From the NCBI GenBank assembly GCA_009837185.1, contig VXUA01000042.1, positions 1-64,000 of the forward strand: a stretch of DNA of 64,000 nucleotides, in the 5' to 3' direction. Positions 25,784 to 35,600 of this stretch are shown piece by piece (within the stretch, counting starts at the first letter, position 1; each line of letters starts with the position of its first letter). The position numbers and the translations under genes were made by a program. The stretch comes from Gammaproteobacteria bacterium (lineage in GTDB: Bacteria > Pseudomonadota > Gammaproteobacteria > Pseudomonadales > Azotimanducaceae). The notes beneath the pieces are model-generated. The model had not been told where the DNA came from, did no database searches, and saw only the letters and a list, made by a program, of their open reading frames with translations.

Positions 25784-28010
25784 TTCACGCATTCCAAACT
25801 TTTTCCGGCTGGATGTAAGGGAACGAATCGCGAAACTGGCGGAACACGGTTTCATCGAAGTTTCCGATGAACTATCACTTGAAGCAGGGACTCACACGTT
25901 ACGTCAGCATATCGCTGATAAGATGATCGAAAACGTTGCTGGTGTGTTTGGCCTGCCACTTGGCATTGCCGTCAACTTCTTAATCAACAGTAAGGATTAT
26001 GTCGTGCCGTTGGTTGTCGAGGAACCTTCGGTTGTAGCGGGATTATCTGGAGCAGCTCGTACAGCTCGAATTAATGGTGGATTCGCGGTTGCTTGTTCAG
26101 CACCAATAATCACTGGACAAGTGCAAGTGGTCTACGTGGAAGACGTGGAACTTGCCCGAGAAAAGTTACTAGAACGTCGAGAAGAAATCCTAAATTTGGC
26201 GAACACGCTACATCCCAAAATGGTAGCTCGTGGTGGTGGTGCGAAGGACATTGAAGTTCACGTCTACAACGCGGGACGACCCAAAAGCGCAATGCTGGTT
26301 CTCCACTTGCATGTCGATACGCGAGACGCGATGGGCGCGAACGTGGTCAACGGAATGTGTGAAGGAATTGCGAGCCTTGTTGAGTCAATCACCGGTGGGA
26401 CTGTATTCTTACGCATCCTATCCAATCTTACTGATCGTTCGATAGTGTGGGCTGAAGTTACTATGCCAACCGATGACCTCGGTATTCCGGGTTTTCCCGG
26501 TAAGGCGGTTCGCGATGGCATTGTATTAGCTAATGAACTTGCTCGAGTGGACCCATATCGGGCAACGACACATAACAAGGGCATCATGAATGGAATCGAC
26601 GCCGTTGCGGTTGCGACTGGGAATGACTATCGTGCTCTAGAAGCAGCTGCACATGCATATGCGGCTAGGGATGGACGCTACCGGGGTTTAACGGACTGGG
26701 AAGTCAACGAAGACGGAGATTTGGTAGGCAGACTTGAGATCCCCATCAAAGTGGGAACCGTCGGTGGTTCCCTAGAGACCAACCCAACGGTTCGAATATG
26801 CCATCGAATGCTGGGTAATCCTACCGCGATTGAACTAGCAGGAATAATGGGTTGCGTGGGGTTAGCGCAAAACTTTGCGGCAATTCGCGCCTTGGCTACT
26901 GCGGGTATACAACAAAATCACATGACATTGCACGCGCGGAGCGTAGCGACATCAGCGCAAGTACCGGCAGACATTTTTGAACATGTCGTTGACTCTTTGG
27001 TGGAGAATGGCACGATAAAAGTTTGGAAAGCGAAAGAAATCGCTGAAGAGATGTGTTCGAGCGAACCACAACAACAGTCGACTCAGCCACGGAGCTCGGC
27101 TTTTGGTAAAACCATTTTTCTAGGTGAACATGCTGTCGTGTATGGTAGACCCGCGCTCGCGGTGCCGCTGCCCATAGCTGTGGAAGCAACGATTGTTGAT
27201 GACGACGTGTCCACGTTGATCGTACCACGATGGGGCGTGGAGCAACGAATTCCATCCCAAGAAAACCGTCCACCCGGTTTGCTTGGAATGCTATGCGCAC
27301 TTCTCGACAGACTTAATCTAAGTGAGAACACCATGCGCGTCGAAATCTTCCCGAATGTGCCTAAAGCCATGGGACTAGGTGGTTCGGCGGCGATTGCAGT
27401 CGCGGTGATCAAAGCTCTGTCGGAACACTACGGATTACAACTGAGTTTGGAACAAATCAATGAACTTGCTTACGAATGCGAACGTGCGGCGCACGGTTCT
27501 CCATCAGGGGTAGACAATACCTTAGCGACCTACGGTAAACCGTTGCTATTCCAGCGCGATCAAGAGACAAAAGAAGCCAGTTTTCAAGAGCTCACAGTGG
27601 GAACTCCGATTCATGTATTGATCGGTTTGAGCGGTAAAGAGAGTTTAACCGCGATGATGGTCGCGCAAGTTCGCGACGGGCGAGAACAAAATATGGCTGA
27701 GTACGAGCGAGTGTTTGATGCTATCGGGAAACTCACTGACAGCGGGGCAAGAGCATTTCAGCAAGGAAACATACAGAAGCTTGGCACGCTCATGAACTTG
27801 TGTCAAGGATACCTTAACGGCTTGCAACTATCTACACCAGAAATTGAAGAACTCGTACACATTGCTCGGAAGCATGGAGCACTTGGTGCAAAATTGACTG
27901 GATCGGGCGGTGGTGGAAGCATCGTGGCGATTTTTGAGGATTCCCCTGGCTCAGCCATCAATGCTATTAAAGATGCAGGCTATGACGCCTTCTCGTTTTT
28001 GTTGCAATAG
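25755..28010 (+). CDS. HMG-CoA reductase (class II) fused to mevalonate kinase
   Basis: The 751-residue bifunctional protein joins two consecutive enzymes. The N-terminal 425 residues are a class II HMG-CoA reductase: ENVAGVFGLPLGIAVNF, VEEPSVVAGLS with the catalytic glutamate, DAMGANVVNGM, NKGIMNGIDAVAVATGND with the lysine and aspartate, and TLHARS with the histidine. After a Q/S/P-rich linker (about 432-447), a mevalonate kinase follows: GKTIFLGEHAVVYGRPALA, VPKAMGLGGSAAIA, AHGSPSGVDNT and LTGSGGGGS. AAAGGA at 25744-25749 supports the ATG at 25755 (a TTG precedes it directly). With mvaD and phosphomevalonate kinase it completes HMG-CoA to IPP. HMG-CoA synthase and IPP isomerase are not in the window. 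Confidence 0.93.
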   Translation: MDSESKKQRNSRIPNFFRLDVRERIAKLAEHGFIEVSDELSLEAGTHTLRQHIADKMIENVAGVFGLPLGIAVNFLINSKDYVVPLVVEEPSVVAGLSGAARTARINGGFAVACSAPIITGQVQVVYVEDVELAREKLLERREEILNLANTLHPKMVARGGGAKDIEVHVYNAGRPKSAMLVLHLHVDTRDAMGANVVNGMCEGIASLVESITGGTVFLRILSNLTDRSIVWAEVTMPTDDLGIPGFPGKAVRDGIVLANELARVDPYRATTHNKGIMNGIDAVAVATGNDYRALEAAAHAYAARDGRYRGLTDWEVNEDGDLVGRLEIPIKVGTVGGSLETNPTVRICHRMLGNPTAIELAGIMGCVGLAQNFAAIRALATAGIQQNHMTLHARSVATSAQVPADIFEHVVDSLVENGTIKVWKAKEIAEEMCSSEPQQQSTQPRSSAFGKTIFLGEHAVVYGRPALAVPLPIAVEATIVDDDVSTLIVPRWGVEQRIPSQENRPPGLLGMLCALLDRLNLSENTMRVEIFPNVPKAMGLGGSAAIAVAVIKALSEHYGLQLSLEQINELAYECERAAHGSPSGVDNTLATYGKPLLFQRDQETKEASFQELTVGTPIHVLIGLSGKESLTAMMVAQVRDGREQNMAEYERVFDAIGKLTDSGARAFQQGNIQKLGTLMNLCQGYLNGLQLSTPEIEELVHIARKHGALGAKLTGSGGGGSIVAIFEDSPGSAINAIKDAGYDAFSFLLQ

Positions 28011-28031
28011 TATGGACACGAACAATTTTCT

Positions 28032-28811
28032 ATGAATTTCGCGACGTGGAACATTAATGGCCTAAGGGCGCGTTTCGACCTTGTCAAACACTGGTTAGAG
28101 AAGCGTCAACCGGACGTCGTGGCGTTGCAAGAGACAAAGACTGAAGACTCGTCGTTTCCAGTCGATCAGTTTGAAGCGTTGGGGTACCACTGCTATCAAC
28201 ATGGTGAGCGTGCTTGGAACGGAGTAGCGTTGCTTTCACGCGAGAAAATGGAGGTTCTAACCGTTGGACTACCAGATGAAGAGACGGCGGGTGCCCGTTT
28301 AATCACGGCAAAGATTCACGGATTCACGATGACATCTGTGTACTGTCCTAATGGAAAAAATCCAGAACACACGGACTTTGCGGCCAAGCTATCTTGGTAT
28401 GATTCATTGGGAAAGTATTGGCAGGAACTCTCTCGAGACTATGAGACATCGGTAATCGGTGGAGACTTTAATATCGTCCCTAGTGCGAGAGACTCTTGGC
28501 GAGGGAAAGAGGGCGATGGAGAGATGTTTCACACAGTAGAGGAAAGAGAGAAACTTTGGGCATTCGTAGCACTTGACTTACACGATTTATATCGCGAATT
28601 AAACGCAGGGAGCAAGGAGTTCACTTGGTGGGACTACCGTGGTGGCTCTTGGGAGAAAGGAGAGGGCTTGCGCATCGACATGATTTACGGGACTCCTAAC
28701 GTGCGCGCATTGACAGAGAGAGTAGTTATCGATAAGGAATATCGAGACCGAATTGACGATTTAACACCATCAGATCACGTTCCGGTTTATGTCGAACTGA
28801 ATAGTCTCTGA
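28032..28811 (+). CDS. xth: Exodeoxyribonuclease III (AP endonuclease)
   Basis: The 259-residue protein of the ExoIII/APE1 family incises at abasic sites and removes 3' blocks. It shows the N-terminal ATWNINGLRAR with the catalytic asparagine, LQETKTED with the metal-binding glutamate (about residue 35), VYCPNG, GGDFNIVP with the Asp-Asn pair, and the C-terminal SDHVPVYVEL with the catalytic histidine. It starts 21 bases after the fusion gene and may be cotranscribed with it. Confidence 0.93.
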   Translation: MNFATWNINGLRARFDLVKHWLEKRQPDVVALQETKTEDSSFPVDQFEALGYHCYQHGERAWNGVALLSREKMEVLTVGLPDEETAGARLITAKIHGFTMTSVYCPNGKNPEHTDFAAKLSWYDSLGKYWQELSRDYETSVIGGDFNIVPSARDSWRGKEGDGEMFHTVEEREKLWAFVALDLHDLYRELNAGSKEFTWWDYRGGSWEKGEGLRIDMIYGTPNVRALTERVVIDKEYRDRIDDLTPSDHVPVYVELNSL

Positions 28812-28853
28812 CTCTCAGAGCTAGAGTCTAACAAACATCGATTTTTTTAGTTA

Positions 28854-31800
28854 GTGAATAAAGTAGATCAACAAGTGCGCGCACGCCGTCGCACGAAACA
28901 TCGCAGACGACCTCGTCGACGCGAACCTCAACCACCGTCTGAGAGTAAGTTCGGTCGCACTTGGTGGGGTAAACTTTGGCTCAATTCTTTTATTGGGATT
29001 GACTTTCAAAACAGAATTCCTCGGGGACGTCTGTACGCGAATCCTACTCGGATTCGGTCTCTAGAAATTAAGGGTACCACGGTGACCGCACCGGTAAAAG
29101 GACGCAGGAAGCACCCCTATAGGGTCAAGGTTTCATTACGCCCGTTTTCGAAAACTGAACGCTCCCAGATATTAAAAGCAGTGAGCAGTAATCCATTCGT
29201 TTTGGGTGAACTGCTAAACGGTCAGTTACCGGCGGATATTCACGAACTCGCAAACGAACGTGGCATTAATCTCCTACCAAAGGATTGGAAATCGCTGAAT
29301 GGCACCTGCAGTTGTCCTGATTGGGCAGTACCCTGTAAACATCTTGCGGCGGTCATTTACTTACTGGCTAACGAAATCGACAAGAACCCATTCCTGATCT
29401 TTCGGTTACACGGAATGGACTTGCTAGCGGAAGTGAAAAAGCGCTCTCATGTCGAACATGAGCAGCCCGACCCGTTCGAAGCAGTTGAACGACAGCTCAC
29501 TAGTGATACATCATCGGTACCAAGAAAGTCTCCCTTACCGTTGCTGGATCTCGATCTCTCTGCAATTCCAGATTTGGGTGAGAGACTGTTTACTCTGTTA
29601 CAAGATCGACCACTATTCCACGAAAACGATTTTCGTGAGATATTGAAGACTCAATATGCTCGTACCAGTTTGCGAGTAGCGCGATTAGAACCCGGCTTGC
29701 GGGATGACGCAATTGATATCAGGGATTACCTAGGGCATGCGATCTATATCGATGATTTTGGTACGTTTGTCAACTCAGTCGATGCTTCGGGGGAAGTATT
29801 ACATAAATGGCAACATGATTGGATAGAAGATCTCTTCCGCTTACGTACGCATGGGTTGCAATCCGTAAACGAAGGGGACGCGCATGCAGTGTTTTGGTAT
29901 GTCGTGTTTCGTGTTGCACTGAAACTATTAACGCAGCAAGCGTTCGTACCGCGTATGGTCGCATATCCCAATGGCGAGTCTACCATTCGCTGGGAGGCCG
30001 CGACAATTGATGGCGCGATTACAGAGATCCTAACCCAACTCTATGACCTTTGTCCTGAAGATATGTTGCGGATCGAATCGTCCGAGAATGTTGGATTTCT
30101 AGAACCCAAGCAACAGGTTGATGGCATGCTAAATCTGTTATTGACTCACTTCATTAGTTTGGCTTTCCACTTCGCTCCGCCAGAGGACCACGAAGACACC
30201 GTCCAAATGTGGTTCTTTACTGGAAACCGACACAAGTTCAAATGGTTCGGTTACCGAGACACTCCACAAGTGGTCCAACGATGGCTGAACTGTCTATCTT
30301 TTCGTGATCGATCCCATCGCGTATTGATGTTCATTCAGGAAATCTTGCCGCCGGACCGAAGGCCAGAACTACTTTCTTTATCGCGCGAAGGCCTAAAAAT
30401 TTCTACGGATCTGCTTCTAGGCGTCTCCTTCAAAGTCGAACGTGACACGAGAGTCTATTCGCTCGCTGAAATCGGGGCTGAAGCAACGAGCATTCCAGAC
30501 GGTCCGCTCATTCTCAGTGATCTCGCCTTCCTTAGCACTTACTTTCCGGACCTGCGAAATCTACTACAGAGTTCGGCCCGAGGTAAAGAAGATGTCCGTT
30601 CGTATTCCTTTGCTGAATTTACTCCGATATTGCTCCAAGTGTTACCAGTACTTAGGCTTCTTGGCGTACATCTGATCCTACCGAAGAGTCTTGATCGACT
30701 CCTGCGGCCGAGGGTATCGGTCCGAGTTTCACGCAAGTCAAAAGCGGAAGTCAAGAGTTTCCTGCAATTAAACGACATCGTTGCGTTCGACTGGCAGGTC
30801 GCATTGGGTGAAACTAAAGTCTCGCAAGACGACTTTTTGCGATTAGTAGAAGCGGCTCAAGGACTTATTCATGTAAACGGAGAGTATGTATTTATCGATT
30901 CGGATGAAGCTGAAGATCTTGCAACGAGATTGGATGAACTACCAAACTCGATGTCGTCAATGGATATTCTTCGAGCCGGGTTAGCCGAGGAATTCGATGA
31001 GGCAGACGTTGAGGTGGATGATTCATTTAATGAACTGTTAACCTCAATAATGCAAGTCGAACCAGTAGAGATTCCAAAGGAACTGTGTGGTACGCTAAGA
31101 CCTTATCAACGTATTGGTTTTCAGTGGCTCGTAAAAAACACCACATTTGGTTTTGGTTCATTACTCGCCGATGACATGGGACTAGGTAAAACCATTCAGG
31201 TGATCTCTTTTCTCTTACATCAAAAAGCCAAGGGGGAACTGAAAGAATCTGGCGCACTCGTGGTCGCACCCACTTCGGTACTTACGAACTGGCGCAAAGA
31301 GATTGAGAGGTTTGCACCGTCTCTCAGTGTCAAGGTTTATCACGGAACCGCACGCGAGGCGACCCAACTAGAGAGTGATGTAATACTGACGAGCTACGGC
31401 GTAATTCGAAGCGATGTGGATCAATTGAAAGAGAATTCCTACCCAACTCTAGTCATCGACGAAGCTCAGAACATAAAGAATCCGGATGCACAACAGACGA
31501 AAGCCATTAAACAAATAAGTGCAACATCCAAAATTGCGTTGAGCGGGACTCCGGTCGAAAACCGTCTGCTGGACTATTGGAGTATTTTTGACTTCGCGAT
31601 GCCGCGTTATCTCGGTTCGAGAAAAAAGTTTACGGACTTATTTGCGAGACCCATCGAATTAGATCGAAGTCAAGAGACGTTGGAGTCCTTCCGCAAAATT
31701 ACCGCGCCGTTCATATTGCGACGCGTTAAAAGCGACAGGTCCATTATCAGTGACTTACCCGATAAGATCGAATCCAATAGATTCTGTTCACTCACCTCCG

Positions 31801-32492
31801 AACAAGCGGCACTGTACCAGAAGACCGTTGATGATACGATGCACAAAATCGACGAAGCAGAGTCTAAGATCAAGCGCAACGCCAGTGTGTTGAATCTGAT
31901 GTTGCGGTTAAAACAGATCTGCAACTCACCTAGTCACTTTTTAAAACGAGATTACACTTCGACCGAAGAATCTGGCAAACTGTCTTTGTTTGTTGATATT
32001 CTCGGAGAGGCTTTAGACGCGGACGAAAAAGTGCTCGTGTTCACGCAGTTTGCTAAGATGGGTGAGCAACTGGTGACTTGTGTCGAAGCTGAATTTGGGT
32101 TCGAACCAGCATTCTTGCACGGTGGCGCGTCTCGAACGATGCGCGATAAAATGATCGACTCTTTCCAGAACGACAGTAAGTCGCGTGCTATGGTTCTTTC
32201 CCTAAAGGCTGGAGGGACTGGAGTGAACTTGACTGCTGCCAATCAAGTAGTGCATTACGACCTTTGGTGGAACCCTGCGGTCGAAAACCAAGCGACGGAT
32301 AGAGCATTCCGAATTGGTCAGACCAAGAACGTATTGGTGCATAGATTGATCACGGAAAACACTTTTGAAGAGAGAATTAACGAAATGATCGTGGATAAAA
32401 AGGCACTAGCCGAGATGACCGTCGCGGACGGCGAAATTTCGATCACCGAGTTGTCCACTGAAGAGATTCGAGAGATCGTGGAACTTCGTTAA
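28854..32492 (+). CDS. SWIM zinc-finger / SNF2 helicase-like ATPase, copy 1
   Basis: The 1212-residue protein begins with a basic, arginine-rich tail (about residues 8-24). Next comes a COG4279-like region (KFGRTWWGKLW to SWIM) ending in the SWIM zinc finger CSCPDWAVPCKH (about 152-163). A long middle region of unknown fold follows. From about residue 735 it is a SNF2/Rad54 motor: DDMGLGKTIQV (Walker A), DEAQNIKNP (motif II), LSGTPVENRL (motif III), and the C-terminal helicase half with QATDRAFRIGQ (motif VI). Such motors translocate on double-stranded DNA and remodel protein-DNA complexes. In many bacteria the SWIM and SNF2 parts are separate neighbouring genes; here they are fused. GTG start. 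Confidence 0.9.
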   Translation: MNKVDQQVRARRRTKHRRRPRRREPQPPSESKFGRTWWGKLWLNSFIGIDFQNRIPRGRLYANPTRIRSLEIKGTTVTAPVKGRRKHPYRVKVSLRPFSKTERSQILKAVSSNPFVLGELLNGQLPADIHELANERGINLLPKDWKSLNGTCSCPDWAVPCKHLAAVIYLLANEIDKNPFLIFRLHGMDLLAEVKKRSHVEHEQPDPFEAVERQLTSDTSSVPRKSPLPLLDLDLSAIPDLGERLFTLLQDRPLFHENDFREILKTQYARTSLRVARLEPGLRDDAIDIRDYLGHAIYIDDFGTFVNSVDASGEVLHKWQHDWIEDLFRLRTHGLQSVNEGDAHAVFWYVVFRVALKLLTQQAFVPRMVAYPNGESTIRWEAATIDGAITEILTQLYDLCPEDMLRIESSENVGFLEPKQQVDGMLNLLLTHFISLAFHFAPPEDHEDTVQMWFFTGNRHKFKWFGYRDTPQVVQRWLNCLSFRDRSHRVLMFIQEILPPDRRPELLSLSREGLKISTDLLLGVSFKVERDTRVYSLAEIGAEATSIPDGPLILSDLAFLSTYFPDLRNLLQSSARGKEDVRSYSFAEFTPILLQVLPVLRLLGVHLILPKSLDRLLRPRVSVRVSRKSKAEVKSFLQLNDIVAFDWQVALGETKVSQDDFLRLVEAAQGLIHVNGEYVFIDSDEAEDLATRLDELPNSMSSMDILRAGLAEEFDEADVEVDDSFNELLTSIMQVEPVEIPKELCGTLRPYQRIGFQWLVKNTTFGFGSLLADDMGLGKTIQVISFLLHQKAKGELKESGALVVAPTSVLTNWRKEIERFAPSLSVKVYHGTAREATQLESDVILTSYGVIRSDVDQLKENSYPTLVIDEAQNIKNPDAQQTKAIKQISATSKIALSGTPVENRLLDYWSIFDFAMPRYLGSRKKFTDLFARPIELDRSQETLESFRKITAPFILRRVKSDRSIISDLPDKIESNRFCSLTSEQAALYQKTVDDTMHKIDEAESKIKRNASVLNLMLRLKQICNSPSHFLKRDYTSTEESGKLSLFVDILGEALDADEKVLVFTQFAKMGEQLVTCVEAEFGFEPAFLHGGASRTMRDKMIDSFQNDSKSRAMVLSLKAGGTGVNLTAANQVVHYDLWWNPAVENQATDRAFRIGQTKNVLVHRLITENTFEERINEMIVDKKALAEMTVADGEISITELSTEEIREIVELR
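32280..32476 (+). repeat. Direct repeat, 197 bp, 3' end of SWIM-SNF2 copy 1
   Basis: This coding tract, from the codons for VENQATDR to near the C-terminus, is identical base for base to 36080-36276 in copy 2. Immediately upstream, silent differences are frequent (for example AACCCTGCGG against AATCCCGCAG). Confidence 0.95.
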
Positions 32493-32644
32493 ACAGGCCG
32501 GGGCTTAAGTAAGTTTAGATATGAAGAGTCGCGCTAGGTTAAAGAAATTTTCCCCGTTGAATCATGAACCGGTGTAAGCTGAAATTCACTGTAGGAATAA
32601 ACATCATCATTCAGTTCTGCCATTATCGAGATGAAGTCTAGCTT

Positions 32645-35600
32645 GTGGATCAAGTAAAGCTATACACGCAAATGCTAGCCCGAGCGGCGGAGCTACAAGA
32701 AAGAGACCCCAAGCAGTCCCAGAAGCCAATCTCTCACGGTAAGTTCGGTCGTACATGGTGGGGTCAACTCTGGCTCAATTCGTTTATTGGCATCGACTTT
32801 GAGAATCGAATCCCTCGGGGTCGACGTTACGCGACTCCCGATAGGGTGTCTACGTTAGAGATCAAAGGTACCCAAGTGTCCGCGCCGGTTCAAGGGCGGG
32901 AGTGGCACCCATATCGAGTTACGATCGGTTTAAGACCGTTTTCTAAAGCGGAACGAAAGCGCATATTGGGTTTGGTTAACAGGAACCCGTTCATACTTGG
33001 AGAATTGCTCAATGGCCAATTACCTAAGGAAGTCTACGACTTAGCGACAGAGCACGAGATAGATCTTCTGCCCGAAGACTGGAACTCGATCGTGGGCGTC
33101 TGTAGTTGTCCAGACTGGGCGGTGCCTTGCAAACATTTAGCTGCAGTGATCTATCTGCTTGCCAACGAAATCGACAAAAATCCATTCTTGATTTTTCAGT
33201 TACACGGAATGGACCTATTGGCTGAAGTACAAAAAAACTCATTTGCCGCAAAAGCTGACGTGTTGCAAACGGAGTCCATTGAAGCTCAGAGGACTGATAA
33301 GGACTCAACAGAACGCAGACAAGTTCTATTGCAGTTGTTGGATCTTGATCTTTCGACGATACCAGACTTAGGAGAGAGACTGTTTTCGTTGTTGGATGAG
33401 CGGCCATTGTTTCATCAGAATAATTTTCATGACCTACTTCGGAAACAATACTCACGAACCCGATTGCGGGTAGCGCGATTGGAGACCGAACCGCGCGCCG
33501 ATCCAATCAACATCCGCGACTATCTTGGAACTTCGGTTTGCGTTGACTCATACGGAGCCTTTGTAAGTTCGGACGACGCAAGCGGAAACGTGATACATAG
33601 ATTAAAACAGGATTGGATTGAAGATTTGTTTCGATTACGGTCGCAAGGTGTGACATCGGTTAACGAACGAGATGCACATGCCGTGTGTTGGTACGTACTG
33701 TTTCGTATTGTTCTAAAACTACTCGCACAACAAGCCTTCGTACCTCGCGTGATAGCCTATCCTACGGGTGAGTCCAGAATCCGTTGGGAGGCTGCTACGA
33801 TTGATGGTGTCATAACAAATATCCTGAGGCAACTTTACGACCTCTGCCCGAAGGATATGTTATATCAGTTAGAGACGGAGTCTATAGATCGTCGGTATCT
33901 TGAATCTAAACAACAAATCGACGGCATATTAAATCTACTGTTGTCGCATTTCATCAGATTTGCATTCACGTTTGCACCACAACGGGACCAAGATGATGAG
34001 GTGCAAAGGTGGTTTTTTACGGGAACGACACATAAGTTTGAGTGGTTCGGTTCTCGAGATTCTCCCGAAATCGCACAGCGATGGCTCAATTGTCTATCGC
34101 TACGCGATCGGAAACATCGAGTGATGATGTTCATTGAGGAACTCGAGGATCCCGACGAAGAGACGCAAGCACATGAAATGTCAAGAGAAGGGTTAACTGT
34201 TTCGACAGACATCCTACTTGGTGTCACTTTTAAAGTAGAACGGGATCTCCGTGTGTATTCGCTAGCAGAAATTAGTTCTAAAGCGACCGAACTTCCGGAC
34301 GGCGCGCTAATTCTCAGCGACTTAGCGTTTCTTAGCACCTACTTTCCCGATCTCGCTTTGCTGTTACAGGACACGGCTCGACATGCGGTGGACATCCGAT
34401 CATATACGTTCGCTGAATTTACGCCAGTATTACTACAGGTACTACCGGTTCTACGTCTTCTCGGCGTACAGCTGATATTACCGAAGAGTCTCGATCAGTT
34501 AATACGACCAAAACTCACGGTCCGAGTCTCTCGAAAATCGAACCAAAAAATCAAAAATTATTTGCAGCTAAATGACATTGTCGCATTCGACTGGGAAGTT
34601 GCACTTGGAAACTCGAAAGTTTCACAGGAGGACTTCTTTCAACTTGTAGAAATTGCGAAGGGTCTGGTGCACGTAAATGGCGAGTACGTCTTCATCGACC
34701 CGAATGAAGCATTGAGCTTAGCGACGAAATTGGAAAAGCTCCCTGACTCCATGTCGTCAATGGACATCCTGCAGGCAGGCTTGACGAAGGAATTTGGAGA
34801 CGTGGATGTCGAGGTCGATGATTCATTCAATGAACTACTCTCCTCGCTCGTGAAAACTGATCCGATTGAGATTCCTAACGAGCTTCGTGCGACCTTGCGT
34901 GAATATCAAAGCTTTGGCTTTCAATGGCTGGTGAAGAATGCGTCCCTAGGCTTTGGTTCGCTTCTCGCTGATGACATGGGTCTCGGTAAGACAATTCAAG
35001 TGATATCTTTTCTCTTACACCAGAAAGCTCAAGGTGAACTAAAGAAGTCTGGAGCGTTAGTTGTTGCACCGACTTCGGTACTTACGAACTGGCGAAAGGA
35101 GATCGAAAAATTCGCACCGACCCTCATGGTGAAAGTATATCACGGCACTACTCGAGACGCGACGCAATTAGAAGGTGATGTGATTTTGACTAGCTACGGT
35201 GTAATTCGAAGCGATATCGATGTCTTAAAAAAGAAAACTGTACCAACACTCGTGATCGACGAAGCTCAAAACATTAAGAATCCAGATACCAGGCAGACCA
35301 AAGCCATTAAACAACTAAAGGCTTCGGTCAAAATAGCATTGAGTGGAACTCCAGTTGAAAATAGACTGCTTGACTACTGGAGTATTTTTGATTTTGCGAT
35401 GCCCCGCTATCTCGGTACTCGCAAGAAATTCACTGATTCGTACGCGAAACCGATCGAATTAGAACGCAATCAGGACACACTGAGTTCCTTCCGGAAAGTC
35501 ACCGCACCGTTCATTCTTCGCCGTCTTAAAACCGACAAGTCAATCATTGATGACTTACCTGATAAGATTGAATCGGACCGATTCTGTTCGCTCACCTCTG

